This document shows, one piece after another, positions 57,508 to 64,000 of a DNA stretch of 64,000 nt (the first letter of the stretch is position 1; each line of letters opens with the position of its first letter). The notes under the pieces were generated by a model, which did no database searches, had not been told where the DNA came from, and saw only the letters and a list, made by a program, of their open reading frames with translations. Origin of the DNA: Betaproteobacteria bacterium (lineage in GTDB: Bacteria > Pseudomonadota > Gammaproteobacteria > Burkholderiales > Ga0077523); the NCBI GenBank assembly GCA_016713305.1, contig JADJPK010000004.1, forward strand, positions 62,001-126,000, written 5' to 3'. Made by a program: the position numbers and the translations under genes.

Positions 57508-59634
57508 ATGGGTGACATGTCGGAAGCCCAGGTCCTGCTCGATCAGGCCGCCGGCTATCTGAAGCAGGAAGACGTCTCCCAGCTCGAATCGGCCTTCCGC
57601 TTCAGCGCGGAAGCGCATCAGGGCCAGTTCCGCATGTCGGGAGAGCCCTACGTCTCCCATCCCGTCGCAGTCGCGCAGATCCTCACGCAATGGCATCTGG
57701 ATTCGCAGGCCCTCACTGCGGCCCTGCTCCACGATGTGATGGAAGACACGGCCGTCACGAAGGCCGAGATCGCCGACAAGTTCGGCAAGATGGTCGCGGA
57801 TCTCGTGGACGGCGTGTCGAAGCTGGATCGCATCGAGTTCGAGAGTCAGGAACACGCGCAGGCGGAGAACTTCCGCAAGATGGTGCTGGCCATGACCCGC
57901 GACGTCCGGGTCATCCTGATCAAGCTCGCCGACCGGCTGCACAACATGCGCACGCTCGACGTGATGAATCCCAAGAAGCGCGCGCGCATCGCCCGGGAGA
58001 CGCTGGACATCTACGCGCCGATCGCCAACCGGCTCGGGCTCAATGCGCTGTATCAGGAACTGCAGGAACTCTCGTTCAAGCATCTGTTCCCCAACCGCTA
58101 CCGCGTGCTGCAAAAAGCGCTGCTGGCGGCGCGGGGTCACCGGCGGGAGGTCGTCAACCGCATCCTGGAAGCCATCCGCGCCAAGCTGGAGCAGTCCGGC
58201 ATCCACGCCACGGTGACCGGCCGCGAGAAGAATCTCTACAGCATCTACTGCAAGATGCACGAGAAGCACCTCACGTTCTCGCAGGTATCCGACATCTTCG
58301 GCTTTCGAGTGATCGTGGACGACGATCCCGCGTGCTACTTGACCCTGGGCGCGCTTCACAGTCTCTACAAGCCCATCCCGGGGCGGTTCAAGGACTACAT
58401 CGCCATTCCGAAGGCCAACGCCTACCAGTCGCTGCACACCACGCTGTTCGGCCCCTTCGGCATGCCGATCGAAGTGCAGATCCGCACACAGGAGATGCAC
58501 AAGCTCGCTGAAGCAGGCGTCGCGTCGCACTGGCTCTACAAGGCCAACGAACACGAACTGAACGAGCTGCAGAAGAAGACCCATCAGTGGCTGCAGAGCC
58601 TCCTGGAAATGCAGACCCAGAGCGGCTCGTCGATCGAGTTTCTCGAACACCTCAAGGTCGACCTGTTCCCCGACGAGGTCTACGTCTTCACCCCCAAGGG
58701 CAAGATTCTCGCGCTCCCGCACGGCGCCACTTGCGTGGATTTTGCGTACGCGGTGCATACCGACATCGGCAACCGCTGCATTTCGGCCAAGATCAACAAC
58801 GAGCTGGTCCCGCTGCGCACGGTGCTTCGCAATGGCGACCGCGTGGAGATCATCACGGCATCGCACGCCAAGCCGAATCCGGCGTGGCTCAACTATGTGG
58901 TCACGGGCAAGGCACGTTCGCACATCCGCCACTTCCTCAAGACCATGCAGTACGAGGAATCGGTGCAACTGGGCGAGCGGCTGCTCAACCAGGCGCTGGC
59001 CGCCCTGCAGACCAAGCCGGACCAGGTGCCGGAAGCGGACTGGGCCAAGCTCATCAAGGATCGCAACGCGCCCTCCAAGCATGAGATCCTCGCCGACATC
59101 GGCCTGGGAAAGCTGCTGGCTTTCGTTGTCGCCCGAAGGCTGCTGCAGCTGGGCGACCAGCCGGATGGCGAATCATCGCGCCTGCCAGGGTCCATCGTGA
59201 TTCGCGGGTCGGAGGGCATGGCGCTGCAGCTCGCGAAGTGCTGCCACCCGATTCCAGGCGATCCGATCATCGGATACATCAAGAAAGGCCATGGACTGGT
59301 GGTGCACACCCACGACTGCCCGGTGGCGCGCAAGACGCGCGGCGACCCGGACAAGTGGCTCGACGTGGAGTGGTCGCTGGACATCGACCGGTTGTTCGCC
59401 GTGAACATCAAGCTCGTGGTCTCGAACCAGCGTGGCGTGCTGGCAAAGCTGGCGGCGGAGATCGCCGAGTCGAATGCGAACATCGACAATGTCAGCCTGG
59501 AACCCGGCGACTCGAGCGCGTACGCCAACGTGCACTTCACCCTGCAGGTCAAGCATCGGCCGCATCTTGCGCTCATCATGCGCGGCCTGCGGCGGATTCC
59601 CGAGGTCATCCGTATCAACCGTCTCAAAGGGTGA
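57508..59634 (+). CDS. spoT: Bifunctional (p)ppGpp synthase/hydrolase
   Basis: Makes and degrades the stringent-response alarmone. 708 residues: HD hydrolase domain (ALLHDVMEDT), synthetase domain (DDDPACYLTLGALHSLYKPIPGRFKDYIA), TGS (VFTPKGKILALPHGATCVDFAYAVH), zinc-finger/helical region and C-terminal ACT (KLVVSNQRGVLAKLAAEIAES). Both active sites are conserved in appearance. Intact. Confidence 0.95.
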   Translation: MGDMSEAQVLLDQAAGYLKQEDVSQLESAFRFSAEAHQGQFRMSGEPYVSHPVAVAQILTQWHLDSQALTAALLHDVMEDTAVTKAEIADKFGKMVADLVDGVSKLDRIEFESQEHAQAENFRKMVLAMTRDVRVILIKLADRLHNMRTLDVMNPKKRARIARETLDIYAPIANRLGLNALYQELQELSFKHLFPNRYRVLQKALLAARGHRREVVNRILEAIRAKLEQSGIHATVTGREKNLYSIYCKMHEKHLTFSQVSDIFGFRVIVDDDPACYLTLGALHSLYKPIPGRFKDYIAIPKANAYQSLHTTLFGPFGMPIEVQIRTQEMHKLAEAGVASHWLYKANEHELNELQKKTHQWLQSLLEMQTQSGSSIEFLEHLKVDLFPDEVYVFTPKGKILALPHGATCVDFAYAVHTDIGNRCISAKINNELVPLRTVLRNGDRVEIITASHAKPNPAWLNYVVTGKARSHIRHFLKTMQYEESVQLGERLLNQALAALQTKPDQVPEADWAKLIKDRNAPSKHEILADIGLGKLLAFVVARRLLQLGDQPDGESSRLPGSIVIRGSEGMALQLAKCCHPIPGDPIIGYIKKGHGLVVHTHDCPVARKTRGDPDKWLDVEWSLDIDRLFAVNIKLVVSNQRGVLAKLAAEIAESNANIDNVSLEPGDSSAYANVHFTLQVKHRPHLALIMRGLRRIPEVIRINRLKG

Positions 59635-59693
59635 TCAGCTAAAACGCTGTTCCGATTCGCGGCCCGGCCCCCCGGGCAGCACGACTTCATCGC

Positions 59694-60378
59694 ATGGAAA
59701 TCCTGTCCCTGAACTTTCTCTACGCGCTCGGCGCGATCGTCATCATCGACCTCGTGCTGGCCGGCGACAACGCGATCGTGATCGCGCTGGCCGCCCGCAC
59801 ATTGCCCAAGGACCTGCAGAAGAAGGCCATCGTGTGGGGAACCCTCGGCGCCATCGTCGTGCGGATTCTCATGACCGTGATCGTCGTGTGGCTCCTGCAG
59901 CTTCCGTTTCTGCGGCTGGTGGGAGGCGCGCTTCTGATCTGGATCGCCTACAAGCTGCTTGCAGCGGAAAGCGATGACGGAGGACACGAAGTCCACGGAT
60001 CCAGGGGCAAGCCCGCGACGTTCTGGGATGCCCTGCGCACCATCGTCATCGCGGATGCCGTGATGGGACTGGACAACGTTCTGGGCGTGGCCGGTGCGGC
60101 CAAGGGCAGCTATCTGCTGGTGATCCTCGGCCTGGGCATCAGCATTCCCATCATGATCTGGGGCAGCACGCTCATTCTGAAATGGGTCGAACGTTTCCCC
60201 CGTCATCATCTACGTCGGCGCGGGTGTGCTGGCCTGGACGGCCGCGTCGATGATCTGCCACGAGCCGGCGGTCGAGCGGTTCCTGGGGGAACAGCCCTGG
60301 ATGCGATACGCCATCTATGTGGTAATCCTGGGCGGCGTCCTGGGCGGCGGCTACTGGATGAAAACCCGGAAACGTTGA
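59694..60378 (+). CDS. TerC/YjbE-family membrane protein (one frameshift)
   Basis: About 227 residues with seven hydrophobic helices. The TerC signature LDLVLAGDNAIVIALA-like block (IIDLVLAGDNAIVIALAAR) and the repeat AVMGLDNVLGVAGAAKG carry the conserved Asp residues. One extra C in a C5 run near 60198; repair reads VERFPVIIYVGAGVLAW. The family exports Mn2+ or is linked to tellurite resistance. Confidence 0.88.
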
Positions 60379-60448
60379 CGGCGGTCAAGGCGCGGGTACC
60401 ATTGCCGGGATAGCTTCAAGCTGGGCAAGTTTGTCGGAGAGAAACACC

Positions 60449-60751
60449 ATGAAGCGCGCAATCCTCGGTACGTTCCTCGTTCTCGGTTTGTTGCAGAGCG
60501 GCTTCGCCCGCGCCGAGAGTTCGGACGATGCCTCCGATCTCCCCAAGTCCCTTTCCCGGAGCGACCGCCTGGACATCTACGGGGCGGGGATGTGCCACCA
60601 GTGCGAATGGCGGCCACACGCCAAGGTGATGGCGGCCGCCGAGCAGTGCGGCACCGGGACGGACGGCAGAGCCAACCTGGCCACTTTCGAGTGCGGCCGC
60701 TCCCCGGCATGCGATCCGGTGTGCAACTTCATCAAGTGCGAAGCGCCCTGA
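60449..60751 (+). CDS. Small secreted cysteine-rich protein
   Basis: 100 residues; signal peptide MKRAILGTFLVLGLLQSGFARA. The mature 78 residues hold seven cysteines (MCHQC, EQC, FEC, PACDPVC, IKC), an odd number, so one may be free or bind metal or heme. MCHQC is not a canonical CxxCH site. I do not recognise the family. RBS AGAGA upstream. Confidence 0.72.
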   Translation: MKRAILGTFLVLGLLQSGFARAESSDDASDLPKSLSRSDRLDIYGAGMCHQCEWRPHAKVMAAAEQCGTGTDGRANLATFECGRSPACDPVCNFIKCEAP

Positions 60752-60908
60752 TCGGACACGCGCTTACCAGCACCAGACTCCTGCGGGCCGGCGGATCGGC
60801 ACAGGCAGTCGGCGTCTTGCGACGCAAACCGCTGCCGTTGCAGCCAAGTGCGCCGGCAGGCCGGAAGGCACACCGCCAAATTGTTGATTGCATGACGCTC
60901 TTTCGAGC

Positions 60909-60923
60909 TGGCACATCGCTTGA
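60909..60923 (+). promoter_or_regulatory. Sigma-54-like promoter element
   Basis: TGGCAC, 5 bases, TTGA: the -24 element is perfect and spacing is right; the -12 element has A where C is preferred. Predicted start near 60934. Confidence 0.4.
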
Positions 60924-60933
60924 TATGGATGAA

Positions 60934-61030
60934 CCGGCAGCATCCGAGTCCCCCCGACCGGGTGTGGCTTGTCTGTAAAGTGGGACTTCCCCCGCCCGCG
61001 CCTGGGCACAGGCCGGGCGGTTTTTTATTC
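60934..61030 (+). ncRNA. Candidate small RNA
   Basis: A stretch of about 97 bases between a sigma-54-like promoter and a strong intrinsic terminator, without open frame. Only the two signals support it; the terminator could instead end the cysteine-rich protein message. Confidence 0.3.
60990..61027 (+). terminator. Strong rho-independent terminator
   Basis: GC-rich stem CCGCCCGCGCCTG / CAGGCCGGGCGG (one bulge) with a 4-base loop, followed by TTTTTTATT. Confidence 0.88.
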
Positions 61031-61062
61031 TTGCGCGTGAATCCCGCAGGGGCCGCCTCACC

Positions 61063-61422
61063 ATGAAGCCGAGACAAAACAACCCGCAAGGGCGTCCTGA
61101 CCGCGGGGGACTCCTCGGCGACGCCCAGACGATCATCATCAACGGCAGCGTCGTCGTGCTGCTCGTACTCGGAATCGGCGGCCTCATCTACAACGCCTTC
61201 AAGCCCGGAGGCTGGCTCGGACGTTACGTCGGGGGAGCGCTCGACGGAGGCGCCGGTTCCATTCTGATGGGCCTCCTCGGCCTGCTCATCGGCGGCTACA
61301 TGATCAAGCGCTGGTTCGATGGCGTGGATGCGAAGAGCTCACGCGGCGACCTGTTGCTGTACGTGGGCATCGGCCTGGGGCTCTTCTACGGCTACCAGCT
61401 GGTCGTCAACGGATCACTCTAG
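61063..61422 (+). CDS. Small membrane protein, unknown
   Basis: 119 residues with three hydrophobic segments (about 24-44, 66-82 and 95-112) and a Gly-rich middle. An N-terminal polar stretch with QGRPDRGG. No named family recognised. Ends just before a T-rich stretch that may be a weak terminator. Confidence 0.65.
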   Translation: MKPRQNNPQGRPDRGGLLGDAQTIIINGSVVVLLVLGIGGLIYNAFKPGGWLGRYVGGALDGGAGSILMGLLGLLIGGYMIKRWFDGVDAKSSRGDLLLYVGIGLGLFYGYQLVVNGSL

Positions 61423-61470
61423 GGACCGCGCGGACGTTTCGGGCGCGTTCCCCGGTGCGCATGGGGATAG

Positions 61471-61498
61471 CGTCTGAGTTTGGCGACGTCTTTTTTTC
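61471..61498 (+). terminator. Possible weak terminator
   Basis: CGTC / GACG short stem followed by a run of seven T and CC, about 50 bases after the membrane protein gene. Confidence 0.35.
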
Positions 61499-61569
61499 CT
61501 TGGTTTTCCGCCGGTTGATTGCGGCGCGCATCGCCCGCGTCGTTACGGAGCGACACTTGGCCGGTCCGG

Positions 61570-62409
61570 CTAACGGCGTCGCACAGGGTTCGAGAGGGTC
61601 CTGAATCCGGCGATCCGGCACTCCGCGACGTCGCCATCCTCGATGACCACCGCGCCCGGCGTCCCGGTCGAGATGATGTCGCCCGGATGCAGAGTCATCA
61701 CGTGCGAGTGGAACGAAACGAGGTAGGCCGGCGGGAACTGCATGTTGGCCACCACGTTCTTGCGATGCAGCTTGCCGTTGTTGAACGTTCCCACTTCCAC
61801 GGAAAGCACGTCCGGGACTTCGTCGGGCGTGACGAGCTCCGGACCGAAGGAAAAGAAGGTGTCGAAGTTCTTCGAGCGAGTCAGGTAGCGCGGATTCTTC
61901 TGGAGGATGTCCTCGGCGGTCATGTCGAGGATGAGGCAGTAGCCCGCCACATACTGGCCGACGTCCGCCTCGCTCACACGGCGGCAAGTCCTTCCGATGA
62001 TGACCCCGATCTCCGCTTCGGCCGTGACCCGCTGTGACTCCGGCGGCAACTCGATCGTGTCACCCGGCCCGATGATCGTCTGGTCACCCTTGATGAACGA
62101 CGCGGGTTCGTCCGGATAGACTGCGTTGAGATCCGCCGCGTGATCGCGGTAATTGAGCCCGATGCCCCAGATCTTCCGGGGATGCCGGTAGAGCGGCCCG
62201 TACGCCAGGGCCGACGGATCGCGGTAGGCTCCACATGCCGCCGCATCCTCGGCCAGCGCGGGAGGCAGGCCGTTGACGATCAGTTCGAAGAGGTCCGCAG
62301 GCCAGGCTCGCCCGAGCGATGCATTGATGTCGGAGACGAGGACGGCGCCCTTCGGAAGCAGCACGGCGGCCTGTTCGCGGCCCTGATGAACGATGGTGGC
62401 GTAGCGCAT
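61570..62409 (-). CDS. Fumarylacetoacetate hydrolase-family protein
   Basis: 279 residues. Metal triad region EAEIGVIIGR, the KNFDTFFSFGP block and C-terminal GDIISTGTPGAV are typical of FAH-domain hydrolases and decarboxylases acting on 2-oxo acids. N-terminal region (about 1-70) as in 2-hydroxyhepta-2,4-diene-1,7-dioate isomerase types. Substrate unknown. Start 62409 (MRYATIVHQG). Confidence 0.85.
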   Translation of the reverse strand: MRYATIVHQGREQAAVLLPKGAVLVSDINASLGRAWPADLFELIVNGLPPALAEDAAACGAYRDPSALAYGPLYRHPRKIWGIGLNYRDHAADLNAVYPDEPASFIKGDQTIIGPGDTIELPPESQRVTAEAEIGVIIGRTCRRVSEADVGQYVAGYCLILDMTAEDILQKNPRYLTRSKNFDTFFSFGPELVTPDEVPDVLSVEVGTFNNGKLHRKNVVANMQFPPAYLVSFHSHVMTLHPGDIISTGTPGAVVIEDGDVAECRIAGFRTLSNPVRRR

Positions 62410-62539
62410 GGTGGTCTGCCTGATCGACGCAAGTGAAGGACGCGATCCGTTCGGGGGCGCAAACCGGACTTGCGTACCCCGCATCTCGGTACCGGGGCGC
62501 CGTCTGTCCTGCGGACACGAACAACGGAACGGGTGGGTT

Positions 62540-62615
62540 TGGTAGGCCGTGTAGGATTCGAACCTACGACCAATGGATTAAGAGTCCACTGCTCTACCAG
62601 CTGAGCTAACGGCCC
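62540..62615 (-). tRNA. tRNA-Lys(CTT)
   Basis: 76 bases with encoded CCA. D-arm AGCTCAGCTGGTAGAGC, anticodon loop CTCTTAA (anticodon CTT), T-arm GTAGG TTCGAAT CCTAC. Acceptor stem GGGCCGT pairs with ACGGCCT, the outermost pair being G-U. Confidence 0.95.
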
Positions 62616-62659
62616 ACACCGACTTCCACGCAACGGGATGCGCGCAGATTGCAAGTCAG

Positions 62660-62735
62660 TGGTAGGAGGTGCGAGATTCGAACTCGCGACCAACGGATTA
62701 AAAGTCCGCTGCTCTACCGACTGAGCTAACCACCC
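62660..62735 (-). tRNA. tRNA-Lys(TTT)
   Basis: 76 bases with encoded CCA; anticodon loop CTTTTAA (anticodon TTT) and T-arm GCGAG TTCGAAT CTCGC. The acceptor stem GGGTGGT faces ACCTCCT, giving a T-T mismatch at pair 4-69 and G-U at 1-72. First gene of the tandem pair. Confidence 0.92.
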
Positions 62736-62749
62736 GAAAAAGAGGCCGA

Positions 62750-62778
62750 ATTCTATGGACCGGGCCGTAGGGTGTCAA
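62750..62778 (-). promoter_or_regulatory. Promoter of the tRNA-Lys pair
   Basis: TTGACA (perfect), 17 bases, TAGAAT (5 of 6) on the minus strand, with transcription starting near 62743, a few bases before the first tRNA. Confidence 0.85.
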
Positions 62779-62792
62779 CGCCGAAGGCCGCT

Positions 62793-63872
62793 TCAGCCAC
62801 GGGCAATCCAGAAACGGAGCGTCAGCACACAACCCGTCACGATGGCGGCCACCGTGAGGAGCGACCCAGCCGCCAATGTCGAGATTCCCGTGAGGCCCTG
62901 ACCCACGGTGCATCCCAGTGCCGTGACCCCGCCGAATCCCATCAGTGCAGCACCGGCCAGATGATTCTTGAGGTCGGCGCTGGAAGCAAACGATTCCCAT
63001 CGAAAACTCTTCGTCGCGACGGCATCCGCCCACGAACCGAACGCGGCTCCCGCGACGATGGCCACCCCGAACGTCGGCTTGAGCGACGCATCCGTCCAGA
63101 GCATCAGCAGATCCAGCACGTGCGCAACAGGAGCCACGTACGTCAGCGACTCGGGGCGGTGCGATTGCGTGCCGACGAAGACTGCCTCCAAGGTGTCCGG
63201 ATGTTCCGAAATGAAACCCACGTGACCGGTGAGATACCAGCCGGCCACGACGAGCGCACCGATGAGCACTGCGCTCGACCAGGCGCGCACGGAACGGCGA
63301 AACGCGGAATCCCGCCAGCACCAGGCCATCATCACCGAAACGATGAAAGCGGCAATCCAGGCTCGCGACGATTCGCCCACGAGCCGCGGCAGGTCCTGGC
63401 CTGCAGACAACCGCAGCGACCAGGTGTCCAGCCACGCCGTTCTGGGCACCGCGAGCACCCCGCGAAGCGTCATCGCCGCCACGACCCCCAACACCACCAG
63501 CACGACGACTGCCTTGAGGTTCCCCGCCCCCGCGCGTACGACGTTCCTCGCACCGCACCCCGAAGCGAGGGTCATCCCGATGCCGAACAGCAGACCGCCT
63601 GCCAGATGAGAGACGACCGTCAGCCGGGAGCCCGTATAGAGGCTCTGCGAAAGATCCACCAGGCCGAAGACATGAAGCGCCTGTGCGCCTGCGATGGCCA
63701 CCGCCATGGCAAGGACCCACATGCGCAGCCGCACCAGATCGCCCATGAGGACGACGTCCGAGATGGCGCCCATGGTGCAGAAGCCCGAACGGCGGGCAGT
63801 CGCACCGAACACTGCCGCGATGACGAAACCGCCCGCAGGAATCAGCCAGGAAAGGGTGGGAACTTCGAACAT
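62793..63872 (-). CDS. YeeE/YedE-family (TsuA-like) sulfur transporter
   Basis: 359 residues, about ten hydrophobic helices. The three conserved cysteine loops that relay thiosulfate in TsuA are visible: RRSGFCTMG, ASGCGARN and ALGCTVGQG. It probably imports thiosulfate or a related sulfur compound. A single full-length gene, as in YeeE. Intact. Confidence 0.88.
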   Translation of the reverse strand: MFEVPTLSWLIPAGGFVIAAVFGATARRSGFCTMGAISDVVLMGDLVRLRMWVLAMAVAIAGAQALHVFGLVDLSQSLYTGSRLTVVSHLAGGLLFGIGMTLASGCGARNVVRAGAGNLKAVVVLVVLGVVAAMTLRGVLAVPRTAWLDTWSLRLSAGQDLPRLVGESSRAWIAAFIVSVMMAWCWRDSAFRRSVRAWSSAVLIGALVVAGWYLTGHVGFISEHPDTLEAVFVGTQSHRPESLTYVAPVAHVLDLLMLWTDASLKPTFGVAIVAGAAFGSWADAVATKSFRWESFASSADLKNHLAGAALMGFGGVTALGCTVGQGLTGISTLAAGSLLTVAAIVTGCVLTLRFWIARG

Positions 63873-64000
63873 CGGAACGTTGGGCCGGGAAAGGGTCGCG
63901 ATTCTACGCGCGGCGATCGGGAATCCGCGGTCCGGAAGCAGAAACGGTCGATACCTTGCGGTTATCGGTCAGCGATCAGACAACGTATCGCGTCGGGTCC

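Larger units (their letters stand above)
60752..61062. other. 311-base gap with possible small RNA
   Basis: No convincing ORF. It contains a sigma-54-like element at 60909-60923 and a strong terminator at 60990-61027, with about 90 bases between, which could be a small RNA (see separate entries). Confidence 0.5.

Overview
This 64 kb window is GC-rich and almost fully coding. It reads as chromosome of a betaproteobacterium. The supporting marks are the block rdgB-rph / yicC-gmk-rpoZ-spoT, a regulatory PTS of mannose-type EIIA, HPr and EI with no sugar permease beside it, a dihydrolipoamide dehydrogenase carrying its own lipoyl domain, a class I PHA synthase, and a leucine/isovalerate (liu) operon headed by a MerR-family LiuR. 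I see no prophage, insertion sequence or CRISPR array.

Layout. 1-12.3 kb (+): 3' end of metG, acyP, the regulatory PTS, holA, proA, lpdA, nudC, recQ and a VanZ-like gene. 12.3-17.9 kb (-): a periplasmic quinoprotein unit, namely a XoxF-like PQQ dehydrogenase with the lanthanide-type Asp-x-Asp pair, a c-type cytochrome and a XoxJ-type binding protein, followed by two exported SHOCT-domain proteins. 18.2-23.7 kb: two small HExxH proteins, a lone glycine-betaine-type binding protein, a GMC oxidoreductase with its small subunit, and a nickel/cobalt permease. 24-30 kb: an FtsH-type AAA protease, a DUF4864 protein, a cupin, a TIGR03862-type flavoprotein, a di-heme oxidoreductase and a LuxR protein that is only an HTH domain. 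30.5-32.4 kb: an amidase and a small ORF.

32.5-47.9 kb (-): about 15 kb of tightly packed genes for leucine/isovalerate breakdown: liuR, liuA, aceK, thiolase, a 3-hydroxyisobutyrate-type dehydrogenase, liuB, liuC, liuD, liuE and a CoA-transferase, with small accessory genes. A perfect 16-bp palindrome covers the -35 box of the liuA promoter and is very likely the LiuR operator. The pathway yields acetyl-CoA and acetoacetate; thiolase and aceK (glyoxylate-bypass control) fit that flux. Divergent from liuR, an MBL-fold hydrolase and phaC lead to polyhydroxyalkanoate storage. 51.5-64 kb: a membrane hydrolase, an MFS permease, rdgB, rph, yicC, gmk, rpoZ, spoT, a TerC-family protein, small exported or membrane proteins, an FAH-family enzyme, two tandem tRNA-Lys genes and a YeeE/YedE (sulfur) transporter.

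A striking property is that about 24 single-base frameshifts occur in 16 otherwise well-conserved genes, mostly in short runs of one base and including metG, proA and lpdA. Each gene regains a whole-codon length once corrected, so they look like sequence errors, not decay; such genes are annotated across their whole span. The most novel features are a PHA synthase with a roughly 200-residue Lys/Pro/Ala-rich histone-H1-like tail, a palindrome-bearing 87-bp tandem repeat inserted in frame in metG, the quinoprotein that lacks the usual vicinal cysteines, and a possible small RNA at about 60.93-61.03 kb.
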